A stretch of 64,000 bases of DNA from Corynebacterium sp. HMSC04H06 (GTDB taxonomy: Bacteria; Actinomycetota; Actinomycetes; Mycobacteriales; Mycobacteriaceae): assembly GCF_001815935.1 (NCBI RefSeq), contig NZ_KV823410.1:1-64000 (forward strand). Reading direction: 5' to 3'. A program made the position numbers and the translations under genes. Positions 17,424-27,228 of the stretch are shown one piece after another (position 1 is the first letter of the stretch; every line of letters begins with the position of its first letter). The notes beneath the pieces were generated by a model. The model saw only the letters and a list, made by a program, of their open reading frames with translations, was not told where the DNA came from and made no database searches.

Positions 17424-18215
17424 CTAGTTGGGGACTATGACCGTATGTCGCCTAGCTCCGGCTCGAGTGACCTCCGCGGACAGTCCGTAGAGGCTCTTGA
17501 TGAGCTTGGCGGTGACTACGTCCGTTGGCTTCCCGTGTGCGACTAGCTGACCGTCTTTAAGCGCCACGAGGTGATCGGCGAACCGCACGGCCTGCTGAAG
17601 ATCGTGGACAACGGCGATGACTGTTTTGTGCTCATTGGCACTCAGGCTGGCGATTAGCGTTAGTAGCTCGTGTTGGTAGCCCAGATCCAAAAACGTGGTG
17701 GGCTCGTCCAACAAAAGCACCGGGGTGTCCTGGGCCAGCGCCATGGCCAGCCAGGCGCGTTGGCGTTGGCCACCGGACAGTTCACTCAGGCGTCGGTCTG
17801 CAAGTTTGCCGAGTTCCACGGTGGAAAGAGCCTGGGAAACTTTGTCCCAGTCCTGGCTGCTGCGCTGGCCCAGCAGGCCCTGGTGGGCGAACCGGCCGCG
17901 TGCGACCAGCTCGGTCACGGTGAGGTGCTCAGGGGCGCTTGCGTCTTGGGCCATCAGCGCGATGCAGCGAGATAGCTCCTTGCGGTCGAAAGAACCTATC
18001 TCTTTCCCATCGAGGCAGATGGTGCCGGCGGTGGTGGTCAGCACGCGCGCCAGCGCGCGTAGCAGCGTGGACTTGCCGCAGCCGTTAGGGCCAATGATGC
18101 AGGTGAATTGTCCGCGCGGGAACTCGACGCTTAACCCGCGTACGGCCGTAAAATCGCCGTAGCCTACGGTGGTCTCCTGCACTGTGATGGCGGGGGGTGG
18201 GGTGGTGGAGGACAT
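17424..18215 (-). CDS. Iron-siderophore ABC transporter ATP-binding protein (FecE/FepC type)
   Basis: ATPase of a siderophore uptake system. Walker A GPNGCGKSTLLRAL, signature LSGGQRQRAWLAMAL, Walker B VLLLDEPTTFLDLG (the FLDLGYQ wording is typical of FepC-like proteins), H-loop AVVHDLQQAVRF. I give ATG 18215; a TTG at 18227 has a better SD (AGAAAGGA, 4 nt away) and GTG 18272 is also in frame. It is last in an operon after two FecCD permeases. Confidence 0.9.
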   Translation of the reverse strand: MSSTTPPPAITVQETTVGYGDFTAVRGLSVEFPRGQFTCIIGPNGCGKSTLLRALARVLTTTAGTICLDGKEIGSFDRKELSRCIALMAQDASAPEHLTVTELVARGRFAHQGLLGQRSSQDWDKVSQALSTVELGKLADRRLSELSGGQRQRAWLAMALAQDTPVLLLDEPTTFLDLGYQHELLTLIASLSANEHKTVIAVVHDLQQAVRFADHLVALKDGQLVAHGKPTDVVTAKLIKSLYGLSAEVTRAGARRHTVIVPN

Positions 18216-18305
18216 GGAGGCGGTCAAGGAATCCTTTCTGGGGCTGGGGAAGGAGTTGAAGCTGTTCGACACTATCGCGGGCGAAGCCCAGCAGGGGCGC
18301 GGAGT

Positions 18306-19352
18306 CTATCTGCGGGAAGCTCGGCTGGTGGCCAGCATGAGGGCTATTAGATAAACCCCGCCGAGGGTCACGGTAACCACCCCTACAGGCAGCATGACGG
18401 TTGGAAACAGGTGCTGGCCGATGATGTCGCAGACCAATACCAGGGTGGCCCCGGTTAGTGCAGCGGCCGGTAGATTGACGCGTTGGCCACCGAGCAAAAA
18501 GCGGGTCAGGTGCGGTGCTGCCAATGCCACGAAAGAAATCGGGCCGGCTAGCGCTGTACACAGGGAGGTCAGTAGAGTAGAAATGGCCAGGAACAGTAGC
18601 CGGGTACGGGTGACGTTTAGACCCGTGGAGTAGGCGGTGTCATCGGCTAACTCCAGCGCTTCGCAGCACGGCCCCAGCACCAAGCTGAGCGCGGTGATTA
18701 GGGTCAAAATCGCTGCCGCTGGAGCGACGAACCTCCATTCGAGTCCGTTGAGCGAACCAGCTGCCCACGTGGCTACCGCCAGAGCGGTGTCCAAGTCTGC
18801 GTTCAGTATCAGGTAGCGGTTCACCGCTGCCAGGGTAAGTGATACTCCGATCCCGACTAGGATTAACCGCATCCCGCTTACTTGTCGGCGCACCGCCAGG
18901 GTCATGACAATCAGAGCAGTAAGACCGCCGCCGGCGAGCGCGCCAATCCCGACGTTGATAAAGCTGCTAAAACCCAGGTAACTGACCACGATAACGCCGG
19001 TGTAGGCGCCGGTGTTGAAGCCGATAATATCGGGTGAGCCCAGTGGGTTGCGGGTGAGAGTCTGAGACAGTGTCCCAGCCACTGCTAGCCCAGCACCGAT
19101 TAAGGCGCCTGCCGTGACCCGCGGCAGGCGCCACCCATAGACCACCCTGGCGCCTAAACTGGATTCGGAGCCGGGATCGGGGTGGATTAGCGCCTGCCAG
19201 GCGGTGCCATGGTTCAGTCCAGCGCCAGGGAAAGTCAGGGCCAGCACCGCAGCGAGGAGCACCACCACGGTACTGAGAGTGATTACCATCCTACTCCGGC
19301 TACGGGAACGGGCGGCGATGTCACGAACGTCTGAGACCTCTGGCGTGCTCAT
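18306..19352 (-). CDS. Iron-siderophore ABC transporter permease (FecCD family, second)
   Basis: 348 aa FecCD-type permease, about ten helices. Conserved segments are GWRLPRVTAGALIGAGLAVAG near residue 72, TRNPLGSPDIIGFNTGA near 106 and LAGPISFVALAAPHLTR near 266. The start codon overlaps the stop of the first permease by 4 bases (ATGA). Works with the other FecCD subunit and the ATPase downstream. Substrate (which siderophore) cannot be read from sequence. Confidence 0.9.
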   Translation of the reverse strand: MSTPEVSDVRDIAARSRSRSRMVITLSTVVVLLAAVLALTFPGAGLNHGTAWQALIHPDPGSESSLGARVVYGWRLPRVTAGALIGAGLAVAGTLSQTLTRNPLGSPDIIGFNTGAYTGVIVVSYLGFSSFINVGIGALAGGGLTALIVMTLAVRRQVSGMRLILVGIGVSLTLAAVNRYLILNADLDTALAVATWAAGSLNGLEWRFVAPAAAILTLITALSLVLGPCCEALELADDTAYSTGLNVTRTRLLFLAISTLLTSLCTALAGPISFVALAAPHLTRFLLGGQRVNLPAAALTGATLVLVCDIIGQHLFPTVMLPVGVVTVTLGGVYLIALMLATSRASRR

Positions 19353-20404
19353 AAAGTCACCTGCTTGCGTTGGGCTAGAAAAATCAAAAACGGTGCGCCG
19401 ATGATGGCCACGGTCACGCCGGCGGGTAGCTCACCGGGCAGGAGAAGCCTTCCTAAGATATCCGCGGCGAGCAACAGGATGGGGCCGGTGAGTCCACTTA
19501 CCCAAATCTGGTCACGTTCGTTGGTGATGCCGGCTTGGCGTACTAGGTGGGGGACTACCAGGCCAACGAATGCTAGGACGCCGACAGCTGCGGTGACGGT
19601 TGCCGCAAGCAGGGATACCACCAAAAGAGCTAGCGCCCGGGTGCGCGCGACGTGGACGCCTAGCGCCTTTGCAGTAGACTCGCCCAGCGGCAGGATGGCC
19701 AAGCGGGGGGCGAGGAATGCCAGAGCTACTAAGGCGACGGAAAGGCCGGTGGCCATGAGGTAGAGCGGGGTGGCGGCAGCCACGTCCAGGCTTCCGACCA
19801 TCCAGGATTTGATGCGGGCGAATGTCTGTGGGTCCAGTAGTGACATCCCCTCGGAAAGGCCCTCGAACACGGCGGATACGGCCACTCCGGCGAGGACGAT
19901 CCGTAGGGGGTCGATAGGGCCGGAGGCGTCGCGGCCGAGGCGCGTGACCAGCATCATCGTCCCGCCTGCGCCGACGAGAGCAGCGGCGGTAAAGGCGGGC
20001 GGAGAAGAAAGCCCCAGCGCGCTGAGTGCTAGCGCGGCGGCGAAGGCGGCGCCGGCATTCATTCCGAAGACCCCTGTATCGGCCAACGGGTTGCGCGTGA
20101 TGATCTGCAGGACACAGCCGGCCATCGCGAGGCCCGCGCCGGCTAGGAGAGCGGCGATGGTGCGGGGGATGCGCCGTGCGAGGAGAATTTCTCTGGCTGT
20201 GCTGCCGCTTGACTCTCCTAGCAGTCCAGCAACTACCTCCGCGGGGTGGAAGAATTGAGCGCCCACGAACAGGCTGAGGGTTACCAGACACGCGAGTATT
20301 AGCACTGCAGAAGCGATAAAAACGGTCAGCGGCCGGGAAGGAACGCGACGGACTAGGGCGTTCGGCGCGCTCTGAGCAGGCACCATTGAGCTGTTGTGAG
20401 TCAT
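19349..20404 (-). CDS. Iron-siderophore ABC transporter permease (FecCD family, first)
   Basis: About 351 aa FecCD-type permease. Family markers: RRIPRTIAALLAGAGLAMAG, TRNPLADTGVFGMNAGAA, VGVLAFVGLVVPHLVR. ATG 20404 is preferred over ATG 20425: TACTAT lies 9 nt before it and the shorter N-terminus fits the family. The gene is divergent from the binding-protein gene, and the DtxR-like box lies between them, so both transcripts are probably iron-repressed. Confidence 0.9.
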   Translation of the reverse strand: MTHNSSMVPAQSAPNALVRRVPSRPLTVFIASAVLILACLVTLSLFVGAQFFHPAEVVAGLLGESSGSTAREILLARRIPRTIAALLAGAGLAMAGCVLQIITRNPLADTGVFGMNAGAAFAAALALSALGLSSPPAFTAAALVGAGGTMMLVTRLGRDASGPIDPLRIVLAGVAVSAVFEGLSEGMSLLDPQTFARIKSWMVGSLDVAAATPLYLMATGLSVALVALAFLAPRLAILPLGESTAKALGVHVARTRALALLVVSLLAATVTAAVGVLAFVGLVVPHLVRQAGITNERDQIWVSGLTGPILLLAADILGRLLLPGELPAGVTVAIIGAPFLIFLAQRKQVTL

Positions 20405-20426
20405 ATTGCTGCAATAGTAGCGCAAG

Positions 20427-20445
20427 TTAGTATAGGCTAGCCAAC
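20427..20445. promoter_or_regulatory. DtxR-like iron box between divergent siderophore genes
   Basis: The 19 bp TTAGTATAGGCTAGCCAAC matches the well-known DtxR consensus TTAGGTTAGSCTAACCTAA at 14 of 19 positions. It covers the -10 (TAGGCT, 20433-20438) of the binding-protein gene and abuts its ATG, an ideal place for iron repression. The opposite permease start is 22 bp away. Confidence 0.75.
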
Positions 20446-21483
20446 ATGGTAAAGCATTTTTTGAATAAAAAACTCTCCCTATCAGGTGCGGCGACTGTCG
20501 TCGTACTCGCGCTAACGCTGACTGGGTGCAGCGCCGCTGAGAACAGTGAGTTCAAAGATGGTCAGGGAAACAAGGAGGTTGCCTACAGCGGTGAGCGCTT
20601 TGAAACCGCGGACGAGGAAACCGCGAAGTTGGGAACCGATGCTGAACCGGGCCAGTTCCCGCGCACCATCAAGCACGCCAGCGGTGAGACGGAAATAAAG
20701 GACAAACCGCAGCGCGTAGTCGTGCTAGACATGGGGGAGCTCGACTCCGTAGTTTCCCTGGGTATTAAACCGGTGGGGATGGTGACTTCTAAGGGGCAAC
20801 ACCCGGTCCCGGACTACCTAGCCGACCACGTGGAGGGCGTGCCCTCGGTGGGAACCATCCAGGAAGTCAACGTTGAAAAGGTGGCGGAGCTGAAACCCGA
20901 TCTCATTCTCGGTTCGCAACTGCGCGTCGACGACTTGTACGGCCAGCTATCGGATATCGCACCGACCGTGTTGTCCATTCGCCCAGGTTTTCCCTGGAAG
21001 GAGGATTTTCGTCTCGTAGGTGATGCACTGGGCGAGGAGGAAAAGGCCGTGAGCATTCTCAACGACTACGCGGACACCTTGGCCGAGGTTAAGAAAAAGA
21101 TGCCCGCGGACACCACCGTATCGATGCTGCGATTCATGCCGGACAAAATCCGCCTCTACGCCAACAAGTCGCTGATCGGCGTGATCCTGCACGATGCCGG
21201 CTTGGCTCGGCCGGAAAACCAAGACGTCGACGAGCTAGCTACGGAGATATCGCCGGAAACCATTTCTGAGGCTGACGGCGAATACATCTTCTACTCCAGT
21301 TACGGCGATCCGTCCGCCACGGGTGAAGCCACCATCGTGAATTCCGAGCAATTCAAGAACCTGCCAGCTGTCAAGGCCGGAAGAGCCTTCCGCGTCAGTG
21401 ATGATCTCTGGTTCTTAGGGCTGGGGCCCACCGGGGCCGAGAAAATCGCCAATGAACTAGTCGACTACTTGGACGTCGACTAG
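20446..21483 (+). CDS. Iron-siderophore substrate-binding lipoprotein (FepB/FecB type)
   Basis: 345 aa. N-terminal lipoprotein signal with lipobox LTGC, then a periplasmic-binding-protein type III fold: PQRVVVLDMGELDSVVSLGIKPVGM, VNVEKVAELKPDLILGSQ, and a C-terminal lobe ending AEKIANELVDYL. This fold binds ferric siderophores or heme outside the membrane. ATG 20446 is 7 nt after TAGGCT, a leaderless start inside a DtxR-like box. Divergent from its permease and ATPase genes. Confidence 0.9.
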   Translation: MVKHFLNKKLSLSGAATVVVLALTLTGCSAAENSEFKDGQGNKEVAYSGERFETADEETAKLGTDAEPGQFPRTIKHASGETEIKDKPQRVVVLDMGELDSVVSLGIKPVGMVTSKGQHPVPDYLADHVEGVPSVGTIQEVNVEKVAELKPDLILGSQLRVDDLYGQLSDIAPTVLSIRPGFPWKEDFRLVGDALGEEEKAVSILNDYADTLAEVKKKMPADTTVSMLRFMPDKIRLYANKSLIGVILHDAGLARPENQDVDELATEISPETISEADGEYIFYSSYGDPSATGEATIVNSEQFKNLPAVKAGRAFRVSDDLWFLGLGPTGAEKIANELVDYLDVD

Positions 21484-21514
21484 CTGGCTTAGACATTAAC
21501 CAGGTGCAATTGGT

Positions 21515-22483
21515 CTAGTAGTAATAAGGGAAGTTGTCCCAGTTGGGCTCGCGCTTTTCGAGGAAGGCTTCCTTGCCCTCGACCGCCTCATCGGTCATAT
21601 ATGCCAAGCGGGTTGCCTCCCCGGCGAAGACCTGCTGGCCCATCAGGCCGTCATCGGTCAGGTTAAACGCGAATTTCAACATACGCTGCGCGGTGGGGGA
21701 CTTCATATTGATTTCGCGGCCCATCTGGATCGCCGCGTCCTCGAGCTCGCCGTGATCGGCGACCTCGTTGACCGCGCCCATCTCGTACATCCGCTGGGCG
21801 TCGTAGGTCCGGCCCAGGAAGAAAATTTCGCGCGCGTACTTCTGGCCAACCATCTTGGCCAAGTAGGCGGAACCAAAACCGGCGTCGAAGGATCCGACGT
21901 CCGCGTCAGTCTGCTTGAAGCGCGCCTCTTGGCGGCTGGCCACCGTCATATCGCAGACCACATGCAGCGAGTGCCCGCCGCCGGCGGCCCAGCCGTTGAC
22001 CACGGCGATAACCACCTTCGGCATGGTCCGAATCAGGCGCTGGACCTCCAGGATATGCAGGCGTCCGCCCTCGACCTTCTCGCGCGCGGTATCCACCGTG
22101 GACTCATCCGCCGTGGCGTCATCGTGCGCGTGCTCCGTGGCGTAGCGGTACCCGGAGCGACCACGAATGCGCTGGTCACCGCCGGAACAAAACGCCCAGC
22201 CGCCGTCCTTCTGGCTGGGGCCGTTACCAGTCAGCAGTACCGTGCCCACATCAGGTGTGCGCCGCGCGTGGTCCAGCACCCGGTACAGCTCATCCACCGT
22301 GTGCGGCCGGAAAGCGTTGCGCACCTCCGGCCGGTCAATCGCCACGCGCACAATCCCATCCGCCCGGCTATCCCCGTGCAGCCGGTGGTAGGTCACATCC
22401 GTCAAGTCTTCGAAGCCGGCAACCGGCGCCCACAGCTCCGGCTTGAACGGGTTGTCCGTGCTGTATTTCCTTTGCTCAGTCAT
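21515..22483 (-). CDS. menB: 1,4-dihydroxy-2-naphthoyl-CoA synthase
   Basis: 322 aa crotonase-fold enzyme that cyclises o-succinylbenzoyl-CoA. Family markers: AFCSGGDQRIRGRSGYRY, NGWAAGGGHSLHVVCDMTVAS (oxyanion hole), DADVGSFDAGFGSAYLAK with the catalytic Asp, and the C-terminal NWDNFPYYY. ATG 22483 lies exactly 7 nt after TACAGT on the minus strand, so I prefer it to the TTG at 22501. The siderophore gene ends 31 bp beyond its stop. Confidence 0.95.
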   Translation of the reverse strand: MTEQRKYSTDNPFKPELWAPVAGFEDLTDVTYHRLHGDSRADGIVRVAIDRPEVRNAFRPHTVDELYRVLDHARRTPDVGTVLLTGNGPSQKDGGWAFCSGGDQRIRGRSGYRYATEHAHDDATADESTVDTAREKVEGGRLHILEVQRLIRTMPKVVIAVVNGWAAGGGHSLHVVCDMTVASRQEARFKQTDADVGSFDAGFGSAYLAKMVGQKYAREIFFLGRTYDAQRMYEMGAVNEVADHGELEDAAIQMGREINMKSPTAQRMLKFAFNLTDDGLMGQQVFAGEATRLAYMTDEAVEGKEAFLEKREPNWDNFPYYY

Positions 22484-22691
22484 GGTCTCGACTGTAGTCA
22501 ATCCCGGTGAGGTGGAACGGGTGTGGCCCCGCGGTCTTAGCCCGCTTCGGGGAAAGTGAAAAATTTTCCTTCAGGTAGGTCGAGGAAGCTCCAGATTCTC
22601 TAGGTGTGATGAACACAGCCTTGCTGGGTAAATGAGAACGCAAATTTAAGGGGAAGCTAAAGCGGTTGCGAATCGCAGGGGAGGAAGTAGT
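22484..22691. other. Intergenic stretch, AT-richer, no gene seen
   Basis: About 208 bp between menB and the secreted-protein remnant. Base composition falls well below that of the flanking men genes after about 22550. I see no convincing ORF or terminator; only the SD GGGGAGGAAG just before 22692 is recognisable. Confidence 0.4.
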
Positions 22692-23277
22692 GTGTGGGGT
22701 ATATCAAAGAAAGTTATAGGAAATATGGTTTTAACAGTCATGGTTGCGGTGATGCCCGCAGGGGTGGCTGGTGCTGAGGAAGTGGCAGATGCTTCCTCGG
22801 TTGAGCGCGAGAGGCTGCATCAAGTTATCGATGGGGGACAAGCTCAGAGTACCGACCCAGCTGCGTACGATTATATTCCGGAGGTGGACGATAGTCCGTC
22901 TGGGGAAACTCAAGATCGGAGTGCTTCTGGGTATGAGCCCATCAACGGGTTTGGATTCACTTTCAACGGCGTGCCGTTTAAAGTGACTACTGGAGAGCTG
23001 CAGCACAGGATTATTGGTTCCGGCAACTATATCGAGTCGGAGGGAGCACAGTATCGAGTCCCTTCAACCATTTGTAACTGGCGTGTCGATTATCAGAATC
23101 GTAGCGGTGCGCAGATCCACCGTACCTTCAAGTGGGCAGAATCACGCGGGCTGTAGTTTCGGCGCTGTGTCCGATAGTGGTCCCAGAAACGTTCATGTGA
23201 AGGCGGGATGTCAGCAGTGTGCCCGTTTGTTTGTGGCAGGCAAGTTCCGTGGTGAGCAATGCCATAACATAGGTTAG
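22692..23277 (+). pseudogene. Secreted Cys-containing protein, apparently frameshifted
   Basis: GTG 22692 has the SD GGGGAGGAAG. The first 29 residues form a signal peptide ending near GVAGA. The frame then runs to a stop at 23156, but the conserved-looking text switches frame near 23130: ICNWRVDYQNRSGAQIHRTF continues in the +1 frame as SGQNHAGCSFGAVSDSGP and GCQQCARLFVAGKFRGEQC, ending at 23277. Joined, they would make about 195 aa with six Cys, a plausible disulfide-bonded exported protein. One base appears lost in the AAGTGG run. I cannot name the family. The alternative is a real 154 aa protein with a chance ORF downstream. Confidence 0.5.
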
Positions 23278-23281
23278 TTGC

Positions 23282-23539
23282 ATGAAGTTTATCTCTCGGA
23301 TTATTGAGCTAGGAGCGCTACTGGTTGCCTGTGTAGCATTTTCCATCGGATTTAATGCGACGAATAATGCTTCCATTTATCTGCACCCCGGAACCGGATT
23401 AGAGGAAGCAACTCGGCTCCTCGAACAGGCACAAGCAATGTTTACTGCGGCCGCATTTAGCGGAGTGGTTTTCCTTATGTTGTTCCTGATGAGGCTAATT
23501 AGGTTTTTCGTACAGAGGACCCAGCGAGACGGCTCCTGA
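23282..23539 (+). CDS. Small two-helix membrane protein
   Basis: 85 aa with two hydrophobic helices (about residues 7-27 and 54-74) and a basic C-terminus (RFFVQRTQRDGS). It begins 5 nt after the last stop of the preceding secreted-protein remnant, so both were probably one operon. A secreted protein followed by a small membrane protein recalls toxin or bacteriocin and immunity pairs, but nothing in the sequence proves that. Low GC like its neighbour suggests common acquisition. Confidence 0.6.
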   Translation: MKFISRIIELGALLVACVAFSIGFNATNNASIYLHPGTGLEEATRLLEQAQAMFTAAAFSGVVFLMLFLMRLIRFFVQRTQRDGS

Positions 23540-23667
23540 CTTGGGTGTTGCCTAAATTTTCCGGCTGTTTCTGAGTCTTGGGGCATCCGATGGCGGCAAT
23601 TTGAGAAGTAAATGCCATGTTGCTTCCCCGAGTCTCAGTTCCGGTAACTGCCCAGTAGGCTGGGGAC

Positions 23668-24693
23668 ATGAATCTTGATGATGTTTTAGACCGCGCTCAC
23701 GTGGTCCAGCTGCCCATGGCGGTGAAGTTCCGTGGGGTGACCCGCCGGGAGGCTCTGCTCATTGACGGGCCGAAGGGCTGGGGTGAATTCGCTCCCTTCC
23801 TGGAATACGGGCCGGAAGAATCCGCGCACTGGTTGCAAGCCGGTTTGGAGTCTGCCTACCAGGGCTTTCCGGTGCCGTTGCGGGAGACGGTTGAGGTTAA
23901 CGGCACGATCCCGGCGGTGCCGGCGGAGCAGGTTCCGGAGATCATGCAGCGCTACCCGGGCTGCACCACCTTCAAGATTAAGGTGGCGGAAAAGGGGCAG
24001 ACCCTGGATGATGACATCGCGCGCGTGGCGGCCGTGCGCGAGCACGTGGCGGCCACGGGGGCCACGCCGGTGCTGCGCGTGGATGCCAACTGCGGCTGGA
24101 CCGTGGACCAGGCGGTGGAGGCCGCGCAGCGCCTCATGCCGCTGGATTACATGGAGCAGCCGTGCCAGACCGCGGAGGAACTAGCCGAGGTGCGCACCCA
24201 GCTCATGCGCCGCGGTATCTTCGTGCGCGTGGCCGCGGATGAGTCCATCCGCAAGGTCGAGGACCCGTTCCGCGTGGCCGAGCTGAAGGCCGCGGACGTG
24301 GCCGTCGTGAAGCCGGCGCCGCTGGGTGGCGTGCGCCGGGTGCTGAGCATCGCCAGCGAGCTGCGCGCTAGGCACATGGACATCACGGTGGCCTCCGCGC
24401 TCGATACCTCCGTAGGCATCAGCATGGGCCTGGCGGCCGTGGCGGCGCTGCCCAAGATTGCTGATGACGAGGACATTGACGTCGCCCCGGCCGCAGCGGG
24501 TCTGGCGACCGGCTCGTTGTTCCTCGAGGACGTCACCGCGCCCCGGGAAATCGTCGACGGGCACCTCAAGGTAGACGCCGCCGTCCCGGAGCCGGACCGC
24601 CTGGCCGCCTTGGCCGCCCCGGCGGACCGCCGCGACTGGTGGTTCGAGCGCCTGCGCCAGGCCTGGGAGTTCGTGCCTGCCCAGGAAGACTAA
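23668..24693 (+). CDS. menC: o-Succinylbenzoate synthase
   Basis: 341 aa enolase-superfamily enzyme that dehydrates SHCHC to o-succinylbenzoate. Catalytic residues are visible: the KxK base in TTFKIKVAE, metal ligands Asp in LRVDANCGW, Glu in DYMEQPC and Asp in AADESIRK, and the second Lys in AVVKPAPLGG. ATG 23668 follows TAGGCT by 6 nt. The gene resumes the high-GC men locus after the low-GC islet. Confidence 0.94.
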   Translation: MNLDDVLDRAHVVQLPMAVKFRGVTRREALLIDGPKGWGEFAPFLEYGPEESAHWLQAGLESAYQGFPVPLRETVEVNGTIPAVPAEQVPEIMQRYPGCTTFKIKVAEKGQTLDDDIARVAAVREHVAATGATPVLRVDANCGWTVDQAVEAAQRLMPLDYMEQPCQTAEELAEVRTQLMRRGIFVRVAADESIRKVEDPFRVAELKAADVAVVKPAPLGGVRRVLSIASELRARHMDITVASALDTSVGISMGLAAVAALPKIADDEDIDVAPAAAGLATGSLFLEDVTAPREIVDGHLKVDAAVPEPDRLAALAAPADRRDWWFERLRQAWEFVPAQED

Positions 24694-24750
24694 TAGGGGA
24701 CTTGTGGTGGGCCGCGCTGCTGTTAGCTTTCTGGACGTAGGCTGGATTAC

Positions 24751-27165
24751 ATGACGGAAGGAATGATTTCGGTCCGAGACGCCCACCTGCACAACCTGCG
24801 CCACGTCAACGTGGACGTGCCACGCGGCAGGTTGGTTGCGGTCACGGGGGTCTCCGGTTCGGGTAAGTCGTCGCTGGCGTTTGGCACCATCCACGGTGAG
24901 GGTCAGCGGCGGTACTTGGAGTCCGTGGCGCCGTTCGCCCGGCGGCTGATCGGCTCGGCCGTGGACCCGCAGGTCGAGTCCATCACTGGCCTGCCGCCTA
25001 CGGTGGCGCTGCAGCAATCGACCTCCGGCGGCGGGGCGCGCTCCACCGTCGGGACGGTCTCCGCGATGGCGAATACGCTGCGACTGTTGTACTCCCGTGC
25101 CGGTAACAACCCGGAGGGGCTCTACTCCGATTCCTTTTCCCCGAACACCCCGGAGGGCATGTGCCCGACCTGCCAGGGCCAGGGCATCGAACACGTCCCG
25201 ACGGAGGCCTCCATGGTCCCGGATCCCACCTTGAGCATCGAGGACGGCGCCATCGCCGCTTGGCCGGGGGCGTGGGCCGGCAAGAACTTCCACGACATCC
25301 TGGAGGAACTGGGCTTCGACCTGGACAGCCCCTGGCAGGACCTGCCGGAACAGGACCGGCAGTGGATCCTCTTCACCGACGAGCGGCCCGTCGTAACGGT
25401 CAAGCCACACCGCGGGGCCGACCAAATCCAGCGCAACTACCAGGGCACGTGGCGCTCTGTGGCCGGGTACCTGAACAAGACCCTGGCCGAGACCGAGTCG
25501 GACACTCTGCGCCGGCGCACCCTGTCCTTCATGGAATCGCGCAGCTGCCCCACCTGCCACGGCCGCCGGCTGAACCCGCGGGCACTCGAGGTCACCTACG
25601 CGGGCCGGCCCATCGATGCCACCAACGCGTTGCCGCTCGATCAGCTGCACGCCGAGCTGAGCGAGCGTGCTCCGGAAGAAAACTCGGCCGAGGACCTGCT
25701 GCTCAAGCAGCTGGTGCCGACGCTGGCCTCCGCGGTGGAACTGGGGCTGGGCCACCTCAGCCTGGATAGGCCCACCGCCACGCTGTCGGCCGGTGAGCTG
25801 CAGCGCCTGCGCCTGGCCGGGCAGCTACGCGCCGGGCTCTTCGGCGTGGCCTACGTGCTCGACGAGCCCTCGGCGGGCCTGCACCCGCAGGAGCGCGCCG
25901 CGGTGGCGCAGATGTGCCAGCGCTTCCTCGCCGAGGGAAACAGCGTCCTGCTGGTCGAGCACGACATGAACCTGGTGGCCCAGGCCGACTGGATAGTCGA
26001 TGTCGGGCCGCAGGCCGGCAGCGGCGGCGGGGAGATTGTCTTCTCCGGCCCCGTGGACGAATTCATGGACCAGGCCGACTCGCCGACCGCGCGGGCGCTG
26101 CGCCACCGGAAGCGCGAGCCGAAGAACGCCCCGCGCGAGGCCACCGGCCAGCTGGAGCTGCGCGGCGTCCAGGCCCGCAACATGGACGACCTCACCTTGA
26201 ACATCGGCCTGGGACAGTTCACCGTGGTCGCCGGGGTGTCGGGTTCGGGCAAGTCCACGCTGGTCAGCACCGTTCTGGCCGGCAAGCTGCGCGAGGAACT
26301 CACCGCGGTGACGGACACCGAAGAAGCCGGCGGATGGTCCATCGACTCCGTTGACGGGCTCGACCAACTCAAGCGCGTGGTGCAGATTACCCAGAAGCCC
26401 ATCGGCCGCACGCCGCGCTCCACCCTAGCCACCTACACCGGCCTCTTCGACGCGGTCCGCAAGCTGTTTGCCGGCACCGACTACGCCCGCGGACGCAAGT
26501 GGACGGTCAGCCGCTTTTCCTACAACACCAAGCAAGGCCAGTGCCCGACCTGCCAGGGCGCGGGCAAGATCGAAGTTGAGCTGGTCTTCCTCCCCGGCGC
26601 CTACACCACCTGCCCGGACTGCGGCGGGGCCCGCTACAACGCTAAGACCCTGGAGGCGACCTGGCGCGGGTACACCATTGCCGACATCCTGGCCCTGACC
26701 GTGGACCAGGCCAGCGAGGTCTTCGACGCTGATGATAAGGCTGAGGCCAAGGTGGCGCGTGCCATCGAGACCCTCCAGGCCGTCGGGCTGGGCTACCTGC
26801 AGCTGGGGCAGGGCGCGCCGGAGCTGTCCGGCGGCGAGGCCCAGCGCATCAAGCTGGCCACCGAGCTGCAGCGCTCCCGCAACTCGCGCCGCGGCCACAC
26901 CATGTACCTGCTGGACGAGCCCACCACGGGCCTGCACCCGCAGGACGCCGCGTTGCTGGGCGCCGAGCTCAACCGCCTCGTGGACGCCGGCAACAGCGTC
27001 GTAGTGGTGGAGCACGACCTGTCTTTTATCGCCCAGGCCGACCGTGTCGTGGAGATGGGCCCGGGCGCGGGCAGCCAGGGCGGGCAGATCGTGGCGGACG
27101 CCGCTCCGGCGGAGCTGGCGCAGCTGGATACCCCCACGAGCAAGGCCCTGCGCGCGGCCGTGTAA
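24751..27165 (+). CDS. UvrA-like excinuclease ABC-type ATPase (short form)
   Basis: 804 aa, shorter than canonical UvrA (about 950). Two ABC modules are present: Walker A motifs [13 protein letters not shown] and [14 protein letters not shown], signatures [12 protein letters not shown] and [12 protein letters not shown], Walker [13 protein letters not shown] and [12 protein letters not shown]. Zinc Cys pairs remain ([30 protein letters not shown]). The UvrB-binding insertion after the first Walker A seems reduced, as in UvrA2-type or drug-resistance UvrA-like proteins, so it may not act in standard nucleotide excision repair. TAGGCT lies 7 nt before ATG 24751, leaderless. Confidence 0.88.
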   Translation: MTEGMISVRDAHLHNLRHVNVDVPRGRLVAVTGVSGSGKSSLAFGTIHGEGQRRYLESVAPFARRLIGSAVDPQVESITGLPPTVALQQSTSGGGARSTVGTVSAMANTLRLLYSRAGNNPEGLYSDSFSPNTPEGMCPTCQGQGIEHVPTEASMVPDPTLSIEDGAIAAWPGAWAGKNFHDILEELGFDLDSPWQDLPEQDRQWILFTDERPVVTVKPHRGADQIQRNYQGTWRSVAGYLNKTLAETESDTLRRRTLSFMESRSCPTCHGRRLNPRALEVTYAGRPIDATNALPLDQLHAELSERAPEENSAEDLLLKQLVPTLASAVELGLGHLSLDRPTATLSAGELQRLRLAGQLRAGLFGVAYVLDEPSAGLHPQERAAVAQMCQRFLAEGNSVLLVEHDMNLVAQADWIVDVGPQAGSGGGEIVFSGPVDEFMDQADSPTARALRHRKREPKNAPREATGQLELRGVQARNMDDLTLNIGLGQFTVVAGVSGSGKSTLVSTVLAGKLREELTAVTDTEEAGGWSIDSVDGLDQLKRVVQITQKPIGRTPRSTLATYTGLFDAVRKLFAGTDYARGRKWTVSRFSYNTKQGQCPTCQGAGKIEVELVFLPGAYTTCPDCGGARYNAKTLEATWRGYTIADILALTVDQASEVFDADDKAEAKVARAIETLQAVGLGYLQLGQGAPELSGGEAQRIKLATELQRSRNSRRGHTMYLLDEPTTGLHPQDAALLGAELNRLVDAGNSVVVVEHDLSFIAQADRVVEMGPGAGSQGGQIVADAAPAELAQLDTPTSKALRAAV

Positions 27166-27228
27166 CGGCTCCCGCCTGCCGGGGCGGGGCTGTACTCGGC
27201 GCGCCCCGATCCGGTACTAATGGGAGTT

